DNA of 13,416 nt. It comes from Symbiodinium natans (Eukaryota; Sar; Dinophyceae; Suessiales; Symbiodiniaceae). Where the stretch lies: the NCBI GenBank assembly GCA_905221605.1, contig CAJNDS010001597.1, positions 1-13,416 on the forward strand, written 5' to 3'. How positions within the stretch are numbered: the first letter of the stretch is position 1; each line of letters opens with the position of its first letter. Positions 1-6,532 of this stretch are shown here, piece by piece. The translations under genes and the position numbers were made by a program. The notes beneath the pieces are model-generated. The model was not told the origin of the DNA and ran no database searches. It was given only the letters and a program-made list of their open reading frames with translations.

Positions 1-463
1 TTACTAGGTGGTCAGTGCAGAGGCACCGCAGCCATTTTGGCTCAAGGTACAAATCGGGCCCTTGCTGCAAAGCAGGCCTTTTGTCTTTTCCTTGCGAGAG
101 AAGAGAAGAAGCCTTTTTGGCTTTCTTCTTTGGCTAGCTAAGTTGCTGGAAAATTCTTAAAAGCAAGTTTTTTCTTTTCATTCACATGGAACCCCACATT
201 TACACTTGGGCAAAACCCAAACCTGGGTTTTTTTTTTGGAACAAATGTTCGAGATTTCAGAACTTTCTCAACATCATTGTTCTTATGGTGGTCTTTGGCA
301 TCAAAAGTATCCAGACCGGTCTGATCTTTGAGAATGAAAACTCGAAACAGCTTTCTCTCGGAAAGAGGATCTATGATCATGCTTATACAACTGATCTCCG
401 AATTAAGTGACACGTTAACAAATAGGATCTTTTGCAGCCAATTTTACTGCCCATTGAAAGAAA
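1..463 (+). repeat. Tandem RNA-cluster unit, first copy of the repeated start
   Basis: Bases 1-463 match 12951-13416 almost exactly, covering the SL RNA gene and part of its downstream spacer. Differences seen are base 29 C versus 12979 T, base 182 T versus 13132 G, a T/G change in GTGGTCTTTGGC, a C/T change in CTGATCTCCG, and a CTG present only in the second copy near 13287. The offset is 12950 bp; subtracting the 9176-bp insertion gives a unit of about 3774 bp. This is the signature of a tandem array of multi-RNA units. Confidence 0.9.
25..82 (+). ncRNA. Spliced-leader (SL) RNA gene, copy 1 (variant exon)
   Basis: Donor of the 22-nt leader that dinoflagellates trans-splice onto nuclear mRNAs. 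The exon is 25-46 and ends in CCATTTTGGCTCAAG; the GT splice donor follows at 47-48. The Sm-like ATTTTGG lies inside the exon, as is known for dinoflagellate SL RNA. AGCC/GGCT within the exon can pair. The intron-like tail forms a hairpin (CTGC 65-68, loop AAA, GCAG 72-75, outer GGC/GCC), followed by TTTT at 79-82, which I take as the 3' end. Exon position 5 is C (base 29), where the consensus and the second copy have T. The exact 3' end is inferred from the hairpin and T-run. Confidence 0.92.
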
Positions 464-1143
464 GATCTCATTGTTTCAGGAAATCTCACATTACTAAAAC
501 AACTTCATGTACCTGTCTTCGTTTTCACCTTGAATTAAACAACAAGAAAGGATTTTATAAGCAACAAAGCCACTCAAAGCTTCACTTATTCGGAAAAGTC
601 ACTTCAGTGCCATTGATTTTTGCTCAAAAATTGTCAAAACTTGAAAATTGAACGAATTCTTTCCAGCCAACCAAACTGTTGCAGGTTTGAAAGATGAAAC
701 AGAAAAAACAGTCACTTCCTTGTTGGCAAATTTCAACAATTGCTGAGCATCTGATCTCTAGGAGGTTCTTAATTCTTAAGCAAAGTGCAGAGCGGTTCTC
801 CAAATACATGTCCAGCACAGGGAATAATTTTGAAGTCTTCAAATTTGAAACATGAACAAAAAACATGAAAAACAAAAATTTTAAAAAATCAACAAGGAAA
901 ACAAAAAAGTGAATCTTGGCAACTAATTTACCTGCCTTTCAGAACAGATTCCAGATTTTACCAGTTCAAAAAACGTGGAAAAAATTCAAAAACAGCTTCT
1001 AACACGAAAAACATTTCTTACTCCAGTGTCGCACTTGCTTCGCTCGCCAGCTGGATTGCCAGGGATGTCGATGGGTTTTCAAGATAGTGCACACAGGCTC
1101 TTTGCATCAAGCTTGCAGGCAGTCTGACTGCCTCATACAGAGC
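83..1143. other. Spacer between SL RNA and U2, no gene recognised
   Basis: About 1.06 kb of AT-rich sequence. Short open frames occur on both strands, but none shows a recognisable domain, and those in the first 400 bases simply recur in the downstream tandem copy. I looked for tRNA A/B boxes, snoRNA boxes and Sm sites and saw nothing convincing. A perfect small hairpin GGCAGTCTGACTGCC lies just upstream of U2. Bases 83-463 are repeated near-identically at 13033-13416. Confidence 0.6.
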
Positions 1144-1327
1144 ATACCTTCTCGGCCTTTTGGCTATGATCAAGTGTAGTATCTGTTCTTATCAGTGTGA
1201 CAACTGATATGTCTCCAACTGGAGACTTGCTTGTCACATCAATTTTTTCTGTGGAAGTGTCTTCATGAGCTCGCTCAGAAGCCTTCACGTGTTGCGCTGG
1301 CATGGCACCAAGCCAGTGGCAGCACAC
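1144..1327 (+). ncRNA. U2: U2 spliceosomal snRNA
   Basis: U2 pairs with the intron branch site. The 5' end ATACCTTCTCGGCCTTTTGG matches the conserved U2 start. The branch-site-recognition GTAGTA is at 1176-1181 inside CAAGTGTAGTATCTGTTC. Stem-loop IIa is visible as GTCTCC-AACT-GGAGAC at 1211-1226. A long Sm site AATTTTTTCTG is at 1241-1251, followed by a stem III-like hairpin (about 1257-1289) and a stem IV with CTGGC 1297-1301 pairing GCCAG 1312-1316. The total of about 180 nt is typical of U2. The 3' end is approximate, taken just after stem IV. The 5' half is essentially invariant, so identity is very secure. Confidence 0.95.
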
Positions 1328-1531
1328 CCTACTGGGGTAACTATGCATGTTCAGAGTCTGACTCATCTGCTGCCTGAACTTGAATATTTCCACCTAGCAA
1401 AATGCTAAACTGCACCGAGTGTTACTTTCACAGCTATGCCAGCAGCTATGCTCTGTTACTTCACAGCTATGCTCTGGAAACAGGGTTTTGGGATGCATCA
1501 TGGTCGCGGTCAGCCCAGCTGAAACGTGACC

Positions 1532-1566
1532 TGTGTCACAAAGACCGATGTGGGTTTTGTGACACA
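1532..1566. repeat. 11-bp perfect inverted repeat 3' of U4
   Basis: TGTGTCACAAA at 1532-1542 is perfectly complementary to TTTGTGACACA at 1556-1566, with a 13-nt loop. It lies about 30 nt beyond the inferred 3' end of the minus-strand U4 gene. It could be a processing or termination hairpin or an independent small structured RNA; the sequence does not decide. The upstream stretch 1330-1530 also carries several short CAGCTATGC repeats and no recognised gene. Confidence 0.7.
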
Positions 1567-1596
1567 CAGTCACACACTGACATTGAGCACTTTCTG

Positions 1597-1733
1597 TTGG
1601 CCGAAGCCCACATAAAAATTGCAAGAATGACCTTGACGATCAAACTTGACGGGAATTGGAGTAGTTTTCAACTAGCAAACAGCGCACCTCCGCTAAGCGT
1701 CACTGATAGCGCTATTGCCCCTTCCGCAAGGAT
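1597..1733 (-). ncRNA. U4: U4 spliceosomal snRNA
   Basis: U4 chaperones U6 in the U4/U6 di-snRNP. Reading the minus strand from 1733, the 5' end ATCCTTGCGGAAGGGGCAAT is largely complementary to the U6 segment ATGGCCCCTGCGCAAGG in this same window, giving U4/U6 stem II. GCTAGTTG corresponds to stem I and pairs with U6 GATTAGCA. The 5' stem-loop is AGCGC...GCGCT enclosing a kink-turn: AGTGA, CGC, loop TTA, GCG, GGAGG, as expected for the 15.5K/Snu13 site. The conserved GAAAACT follows. An Sm site AATTTTTATG reads 1620-1611, followed by a small GGC-TTCG-GCC hairpin. The length of about 137 nt fits; the 3' end is approximate. Confidence 0.93.
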
Positions 1734-1937
1734 ACTTAAGATCAGAACCTCGTATGTGTTGCTCGACATCCAACACTAACCATTGTAGCAAAATGTTTGG
1801 AGCAGGACAAAAAAGCGAGAATGCAGGACGGATGAAGCCAAAGCTTCTTGCAAAGCTCCGTTGCCTCGGCAAAACCATCCTCAGCCAGGAAGAAGTTGCT
1901 GGTCCTGACAGCAGTGGTTTTCAATTCTTTCGCTTGG

Positions 1938-2212
1938 ATTCTATCATCCTGTCACCTCTGGAGCTTGGGTGGAGGAGGGCAACTACTGTCTCCAAGTCCT
2001 GCCCTTCATGTGGAGAGCTCACCTCCCTTTAGCTTGCAGACTGCAAGGTTGGCATAGAGTAGTCTGTGCCAACCTGGCAGGCAAGGATTGAGGGAAGGCT
2101 CAGGCTGGCAACAGAGCAGGCAAAACTCAACACTGCAAGCAGATGGGAGAGAGTGAGCTTGAATGGATGGCAGTGACCTCTGGTGGCATGAATGTGCACC
2201 ACTCCTCTCTTT
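1938..2212 (+). ncRNA. Signal recognition particle RNA (7SL)
   Basis: RNA scaffold of the particle that targets ribosomes to the ER. The strongest evidence is helix 8 at 2097-2150: GGCTCAGG, a CTG-GCAA-CAG tetraloop hairpin, then AGAGCAGGCAAAACTC, closely matching eukaryotic 7SL. Helix 6 is just upstream: AGGTTGGCA (2046-2054) pairs with TGCCAACCT (2067-2075), capped by a GTAG GNAR tetraloop at 2059-2062, the SRP19-type feature. Helix 5 pairing is visible between AGCTCAC/CTCCC (about 2016-2031) and GGGAG/GTGAGCT (about 2145-2160), and between CTGCC and GGCAG further out. A six-T run at 2210-2215 looks like a Pol III terminator. The 5' end (Alu domain, near ATCCTGTCACC) is approximate. Confidence 0.87.
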
Positions 2213-2215
2213 TTT
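2210..2215 (+). terminator. Pol III terminator of SRP RNA
   Basis: A run of six T directly follows the pyrimidine-rich end of the SRP RNA. Runs of four or more T terminate RNA polymerase III on the coding strand. Assignment rests on its position. Confidence 0.7.
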
Positions 2216-2304
2216 GTCCCCTGCAAGAAACCCTACTCGGCTGGTGTTGCCTCCTCTAGCAAGACAAACTTCATGCACACGTGTCATTGCGATTGTCTTC
2301 TTCT

Positions 2305-2426
2305 GCATCAGATGGTTTCAAAGCTAGCCATCATAGCGCACCAATCTTTCGCCTTTTACTAAAGGTTGCCGTGAATGGGACGCATCAATGTGACTCACAC
2401 AATTTTTGCGGAGCTTCGTGCTCCAA
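2305..2426 (+). ncRNA. U5: U5 spliceosomal snRNA
   Basis: U5 aligns the two exons during splicing. The nearly invariant loop I CTTTCGCCTTTTACTAAAGG spans 2346-2365; GCCTTTTACT at 2351-2360 is the exon-contacting loop. AATCTTT and AAAGGTT close stem Ic around it, and CCAT/ATGG supports stem Ib. The Sm site AATTTTTG starts at 2401 and is followed by a perfect 3' hairpin, GGAGC (2410-2414), loop TTCGT, GCTCC (2420-2424). The order loop I, Sm site, 3' hairpin is diagnostic. The 5' boundary is uncertain by about 20 nt because the basal stem is divergent. Confidence 0.93.
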
Positions 2427-2548
2427 CAACAAAAACAACAGCCATCACTCACTGCCAGGGGCACCACTCTGCCTGCTGTGAGACTGCCAGCCTGCCGGCT
2501 CATGGCAGATGGGTTTAGACTTGCCAAGTTCTTGACAGAGGTAAGCGA

Positions 2549-2672
2549 GAGCACACCCACACAAAGCAGAAGCTTAGAAGCAGTATGAAATTGTGCAGTG
2601 AAGACTTGTGAACTGATTCAACATCTGCCAAATTCAGCACGGAGAGGCAAGAGTGAGCACACCCACATAAAG
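2549..2672. repeat. Direct repeat pair between U5 and 5S
   Basis: GAGCACACCCACACAAAG at 2549-2566 recurs as GAGCACACCCACATAAAG at 2655-2672, with one mismatch and 106 bp between starts. The surrounding 2430-2689 stretch has no recognised gene. The copies might be shared promoter or 3'-end elements of the flanking RNA genes, but this is only a guess. Confidence 0.55.
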
Positions 2673-2689
2673 TTTGACATCAAGCAAAA

Positions 2690-2810
2690 GCTGACAGCAC
2701 CCTAAGCGCTTCCCAGCCGGTCCCCCAGGCCAGTACTAGGCGGGCTCTCCACCGCTTAACTTCGGAGGTCAGAAGAGATCCGGTGCATTCGGTGAGATAT
2801 GGCCGTCAGC
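2690..2810 (-). rRNA. 5S rRNA: 5S ribosomal RNA
   Basis: 5S RNA of the large ribosomal subunit. Read from 2810 on the minus strand, the 121-nt sequence starts GCTGACGGCCATATCTCACC. It continues through the conserved loop and internal-control region GATCTCTTCTGACCTCCGAA and GTTAAGCGGTGGAGAGCC to GCCTAGTACTGGCCTGGGGG, and ends in GCTGTCAGC. The terminal stem GCTGAC/GTCAGC closes perfectly. TTTT follows at once (2689-2686 on the minus strand), a short Pol III terminator. Linkage of 5S with SL RNA genes is known in dinoflagellates. Confidence 0.96.
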
Positions 2811-3079
2811 GACTCTACAGTCATTAACAGACTTCAAGGTTTTATCGCTGGACTTCTAAAGTTCTATCCTAACCTTTGAGCCACATGGCCACTGCTGCTT
2901 CCGAAAAAAAATAAGCAAATTCTGTACACTCCCAACTCAACATGCGAAGGCCTGCTTCCCAAATCTACTAACTTTGGTGCAAGCTCGCTAAGCAAAAAAA
3001 AACTCAGGAACACGAGCGAGCAGCTTTTGGCCCCCACCAAGTTGAGGAGCAGCACAGCAGCATCAAATTCCCCTTGCTG

Positions 3080-3238
3080 TTGGCAACAGCTCACAAGCTA
3101 GTTGCCTCTCAAGAAATTCTGCTATGGATGACTCCATCGGAGACTCCTAAGGCGTTACAGGCCTCAGAGTGCAGTGAACTGCTCGACCCTATGAGAGCGA
3201 GCTGCTGGATCTCCGCCCAACACTAGCCAGGTAAGTTT
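3080..3238 (-). ncRNA. U1: U1 spliceosomal snRNA
   Basis: U1 recognises the 5' splice site. On the minus strand from 3238 the RNA begins AAACTTACCTGGC, whose ACTTACCTG is the invariant 5'-splice-site-pairing segment. GGGCG and CGCC can form the long-range helix that closes the multi-stem core. TGCACTC (complement of 3167-3173) fits loop II of U1. AATTTCTTG (complement of 3110-3118) is a reasonable Sm site, followed by a perfect terminal hairpin: GGCAAC, AGCT, loop TGTG, AGCT, GTTGCC (3106-3082). The length of about 159 nt matches U1. Loop I is divergent from the usual GATCANGAAG, so identity rests on the 5' end, loop II, Sm site, final hairpin and context. Confidence 0.82.
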
Positions 3239-3336
3239 ACACAGGAGCTGCTAGTCACTTACCTGCCAATGAACTTTTTTTGAGCATGGGGTACAGCAAG
3301 CTAGCTGGGCCTTCGACTGATAGTAGGTTCCTGCTC

Positions 3337-3560
3337 AAGCAAGCTTTCACACTTGTGTGACAGCGTTTTATGCCAGATGAACTCAAAAATTCTTTGATGA
3401 GAATTTTTGTGTCCATGTTCTACATGTTGTTCTGCTGGGAATTTTCGTCTGACCCGTGCATGCACTCTCATGAGATTTGTTGCATGATTTTTTACATGTG
3501 AATTGCATGTTGAATGGGTCAAGGTTCTTGCTCGCAGCAAGCTGGCGAAAATTTTTGTTC
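3337..3560 (+). repeat. Split direct repeat A1 (left end)
   Basis: 224 bp, identical to A2 (12049-12272) except T3488 versus A12200. It begins AAGCAAGCTTTCACAC and contains a palindrome TCACAC-TT-GTGTGA about 10 bp inside the end, a plausible recombinase-binding motif. A 9-bp perfect inverted repeat AAAAATTCT (3385-3393) / AGAATTTTT (3400-3408) and a CTTGCT-CGC-AGCAAG hairpin (3527-3541) follow, with many CATG tetranucleotides. It probably also carries the 5' promoter, but no promoter motif was identified. Confidence 0.93.
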
Positions 3561-3638
3561 GGGTTTGGGGCCGTACTAGTGCTGTGCTAGAGGTCTCAGT
3601 CCCCCCGTAAACCGAGCTTGCCGCTAGGGCTCGTGCAC

Positions 3639-3657
3639 GCCGGCCCGCGGGGCCGGC
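3639..3657 (+). promoter_or_regulatory. Very stable GC hairpin just before the first ORF
   Basis: GCCGGCCC (3639-3646), loop GCG, GGGCCGGC (3650-3657): an eight-pair all-GC stem ending two bases before the ATG at 3660. Such a stem immediately upstream of a start codon would hinder ordinary scanning. It may regulate translation, or it may be removed if SL trans-splicing uses the AG at 3658-3659; both are inferences. Confidence 0.6.
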
Positions 3658-3659
3658 AG

Positions 3660-3962
3660 ATGGATCTCGAGGCCCCTGAGCCTCCTGCCGCAGCTGCCCA
3701 GGCTGTGCCTGTTGAGGTTCGCCTTGCATCCTTGAGCCGTGACGTGGCCCTGCTCGGGCGTCATTTGCGCAGTGTTCAACACCGTTTGGTCAGCCTTGAG
3801 GATCGCGTGATCGCCTTGCAGTCCCGTGTGCAGGATAACGCTGATCAGCTTGAACAGGACTCCACCCGCCTTGCTGCTATCAGCCAGTTTCTGCAGGCCT
3901 TGGTTCAACACTTGAGCTTTCTGTTGCGCGGCCTTTTGCACGCCCTGCCTGTGCGTCTGTGA
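3660..3962 (+). CDS. Small coiled-coil protein of the element (ORF1)
   Basis: A 100-residue protein of unknown function. The start is the ATG at 3660; the frame is open upstream but without another ATG. After a short Ala/Pro-rich N-terminus, residues of roughly 25-85 form a long amphipathic helix with heptad-like Leu/Val spacing (VRLASLSRDVALLGRHLRSV, then LVSLEDRVIALQSRVQDNAD), strongly suggesting a coiled coil and oligomerisation. The C-terminus is Leu-rich and basic. Its stop overlaps the next start as TGATG (TGA 3960-3962, ATG 3962-3964), an arrangement that can couple termination to reinitiation. It may be an accessory or structural factor of the element. I do not recognise a family, and it could be a minor Gag-like product. 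Confidence 0.65.
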   Translation: MDLEAPEPPAAAAQAVPVEVRLASLSRDVALLGRHLRSVQHRLVSLEDRVIALQSRVQDNADQLEQDSTRLAAISQFLQALVQHLSFLLRGLLHALPVRL

Positions 3963-5827
3963 TGCCAGTTTCTGACGATAGTGAAGTGGGGAGTGACGAT
4001 CAGCCTGTTCCTGCCCCGTCTCATGCCTTGTCAGGTCACGAGAGCTTGAGCCAGGACACCCGGCAAGCTTTGCATGTCCTGTCTTGCACGGCTTCGGGTC
4101 GTTCGCTGTGGAAAATGCCCTGGGATGTGGGTCTTTTGGCCTATGATCCCACGCCCAAGCCCTTGAAGCCCTTGGCAACAGTGTTGCCGACTTTTGCGAG
4201 TCCCACTCCATCAAGCGTGCCAGCCGATACTCCCCCGGTTCGGCAGAAGCTTAAACGGCCGTGTTTTGTTCAGAATGTCCCTTACAAATTTGTAAAGACT
4301 AAGCTGGAAACTAAAACTTGGCTGCAATTGCAGAACGAGGAGCGGCATCTTGCAGTGAGCAAGTGGATTTCCGTTGTTGCGTGTGATCCCATGTCTTTTG
4401 GTGTCGCTCGCAACTGGTATCAAGGCAAGGTCGCAGGTCACTGTGTTGGTACGCTTTCCGATAGCGTCGCAGATGCTCTTTCAGCAAAGGCGACAGCCAC
4501 TGTGAATAATAGGGCCTCACACCTCTTGCGGTTTGTGGTATGGACGCGGGGAAGGAATATGCTACCGTTCCCTTTGGTCGAGGCAGCTGCCGTTTACCTG
4601 TACATGGACACAAACCGCGCCACGGCTGCTCCAACTGCATTTCGCAGTTTCCTTTCCTCCGTCGCATTTGCGAAGTTCGTTCTGGGGATGCCTTCGGCCG
4701 ATGAGGTCCTTTGTTCGCATCGAATCACGGGCCTTTCTGCGAGGACCTATCAACTCAAGAGGCCATTGAAGCAAAGACTCCCCTTCACTTGCGCACAAGT
4801 CAGGAAGCTGGAGGCGATACTTTCAGGTCAGTTACGCCGCTCGACGGCGGACAGAGTGGCTGCAGGTTTCTTCCTCTTTATGATAGGCAGCAGGGGCCGC
4901 TTCTCGGACGCCCAGAGGGTGACCGAGCTCAGGCTCCCGCGCGGGGCAAAGTACATCACTGCTGTTGCGTCGCGCACGAAGAGTTCGACCTCACTTGAGC
5001 GCAAGACTCGCATGCTGCCCATGGCTGCTCCTGTTGTGATGCTTGATGACGAACGTCCATGGGGAGTGACTTGGTTTGAGCTTTTGGAGTCCGAAGGTCT
5101 AGGCCCAGATCAAGAGTGCCCGCTTCTTCCGCTGGCCAGGTCAGACGGGACTTGGGCTAAGGTGCCTTTGCCGTGTGATATGGCGAATGTGTGGCTGAAG
5201 TCATTGCTCGATTTTGGCAGCGATTCCTACGGCAGTTATGGGACGCATTCCTGCAAACGCACACTTCTTGCTTGGTCGTCGCAGTTTGGGCTTGCGAGAG
5301 ATATCCGTTGCATTTTGGGCTATCATGTGTCCAGAGCTGCAGGTGTAGGAACCGAGATCTTGTATGAGGCCGACGCGCAGGCTCAACCTCTCCGGGAGAT
5401 GTCGAGGATGCTCCTGTGGGTCCGGAAGGGCGATTTTGATCCTGATGCCCCGAGAGGTCGCAAGTTCAGGGTGGCTGATGGCGAAGAACAGCCTTTTCCC
5501 GAGGATGAAGATGACTGTGGAGAGGACGGAGCTGTGTCGTCTTCGGAGGGCAGCGAGGATGACGAGACCCCTGATCGCAGGTTAGATGAAGATTGTGCCA
5601 ACCAGCTCGTGGGACGCTGGACCGGGAGAGTCGACGAGTCGCTGCTGCCTGTGAGTGGGGTTTATGTACGCAACTTGGTGTCGAGGGTCATCCACGTCGC
5701 CGCTGAGGAGGGCGGCGAAATTTTGATTTGTGGAAGGCCGATCAACGCAACGTATGAGAGTTGCGAGGGAAGGCCTGTAGTGCTTCACCCCAGGTGTAAA
5801 CAGTGTTTCAGACGTTTTGTGCGCTAG
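3962..5827 (+). CDS. Tyrosine recombinase (retrotransposon integrase)
   Basis: Integrates the element's circular DNA by site-specific strand exchange, replacing a DDE integrase. The protein has 621 residues from the ATG at 3962. Residues about 1-115 are an acidic then Pro-rich N-terminus, and about 160-265 look like a helical core-binding domain. The catalytic domain shows box I MIGSRGRFSDAQRV (Arg311/Arg313), a Lys on the beta hairpin at Lys340 (ASRTKSS), box II THSCKRTLL (His429, Lys432: an HxxK version of HxxR), LGYH (His455), and the nucleophile Tyr468 in EILYEADAQ. A long acidic tract (from about 513, EDEDDCGEDG) and a Cys-containing tail ending in CKQCFRRFVR follow, an extension beyond the usual YR end. 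It lies first in the element, upstream of Gag, which is unusual. No interruption is seen. Confidence 0.9.
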   Translation: MPVSDDSEVGSDDQPVPAPSHALSGHESLSQDTRQALHVLSCTASGRSLWKMPWDVGLLAYDPTPKPLKPLATVLPTFASPTPSSVPADTPPVRQKLKRPCFVQNVPYKFVKTKLETKTWLQLQNEERHLAVSKWISVVACDPMSFGVARNWYQGKVAGHCVGTLSDSVADALSAKATATVNNRASHLLRFVVWTRGRNMLPFPLVEAAAVYLYMDTNRATAAPTAFRSFLSSVAFAKFVLGMPSADEVLCSHRITGLSARTYQLKRPLKQRLPFTCAQVRKLEAILSGQLRRSTADRVAAGFFLFMIGSRGRFSDAQRVTELRLPRGAKYITAVASRTKSSTSLERKTRMLPMAAPVVMLDDERPWGVTWFELLESEGLGPDQECPLLPLARSDGTWAKVPLPCDMANVWLKSLLDFGSDSYGSYGTHSCKRTLLAWSSQFGLARDIRCILGYHVSRAAGVGTEILYEADAQAQPLREMSRMLLWVRKGDFDPDAPRGRKFRVADGEEQPFPEDEDDCGEDGAVSSSEGSEDDETPDRRLDEDCANQLVGRWTGRVDESLLPVSGVYVRNLVSRVIHVAAEEGGEILICGRPINATYESCEGRPVVLHPRCKQCFRRFVR

Positions 5828-6532
5828 CGGCTGTGCCTAGAGAGATGTGAATGGATCGCGGCGCGTCGTACAAATGAAGTTCGACCTGTGGGCTTATTAC
5901 ATCAGTTTTATATCCCACTCTTAGTGGGGGGGGGGCGAAGCCAGCTCTGAGCTGACATGCACGTGTTTTATGCCCATTCTCTGCCATTCTTCGCGGTGGA
6001 GTTGCAGCTCTAAGCTGACATGCACGTGCTCAATGTCCTTGAAAGCCCACTCTTAGTGGCGCAATCTGGAGGCTCTAAGCCGCTGTGCACGTGCTTTACG
6101 CCCAGCTCGGAGCTGACATGCACTCGATCGTGCTATATGTTGGTTTACCGCCACTCTTAGTGGTGGTTTGGCAGCTCTAAGCTGACATGCACGTGCTCCA
6201 TGCCCCTGAAAGCCCACTCTTGGTGGCGCTACTTGCTTACATGGATTTATGCCAAGCTCTGAGCTGACATGCACTTGCTTAACGCCCAGCTCTCAGCTGG
6301 TACATGCACCGCCTGTTATGCCATGATGAGTTCTCTTCTCTTACTTTTAATGCTGTTATGCCAGCGACAGTTTCATATCTTTTTGCTGTGTGCAATGTGA
6401 CGCTCACTCTTAGTGGGCGACAGCTCTCAGCTGAAAACGTGCGCGACCCCTACGCGGGCTCAGAGGTGAGTGTGCAGCTCTCAGCTGCCCTCTTGAGGCT
6501 TGGAGTGCAGTTCTCGTTGCTGTTCCGCAGAC
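5828..6532 (+). other. Spacer between recombinase and Gag genes
   Basis: About 700 bp without a credible protein frame. It is dominated by the hairpin array described separately (5914-6488) and includes a G10 tract at 5926-5935. Because it separates the recombinase gene from Gag-Pol, it is the likely place for an internal promoter, trans-splice acceptor or packaging signal. A pyrimidine-rich stretch ending in CCGCAG lies just before the Gag ATG at 6533. Confidence 0.6.
5914..6488 (+). repeat. Array of two alternating short hairpin motifs
   Basis: At least 14 short palindromic units of two families. Family P is CCACT-CTT-AGTGG at about 5915, 6047, 6151, 6214 (variant CCACTCTTGGTGG, which keeps pairing by a T-G wobble) and 6404 (stem extended by CGC/GCG). 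Family Q is CAGCT-CTN-AGCTG at about 5942, 6005, 6071, 6113, 6172, 6254, 6287, 6421 and 6476. Most Q units are followed by ACATGCACGTG or a close variant, containing CACGTG. The unit at 6071 reads GGCTCTAAGCC, a compensatory two-sided change of AGCT/AGCT that preserves the stem. Conservation of pairing argues for function at the RNA or cruciform level. Confidence 0.85.

Noticed and set aside
138-413. 91-residue open frame on the minus strand, recurring at 13088-13366
   Set aside because: It recurs only because the DNA is tandemly repeated. It lacks recognisable domains, lies in the SL spacer, and the copies differ by an indel without signs of protein-level constraint.
2811-2890. tRNA-like A-box match (TGGCTCAAAGG on the minus strand)
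   Set aside because: No B box, no cloverleaf and no acceptor stem could be found around it.
3301-3729. 142-residue minus-strand frame across A1
   Set aside because: Mostly terminal-repeat sequence, partly shared with the A2 region frame; no domain.
3624-4214. 196-residue open frame on the minus strand
   Set aside because: Antisense to ORF1 and the recombinase, with no domain; the plus strand explains the coding signal.
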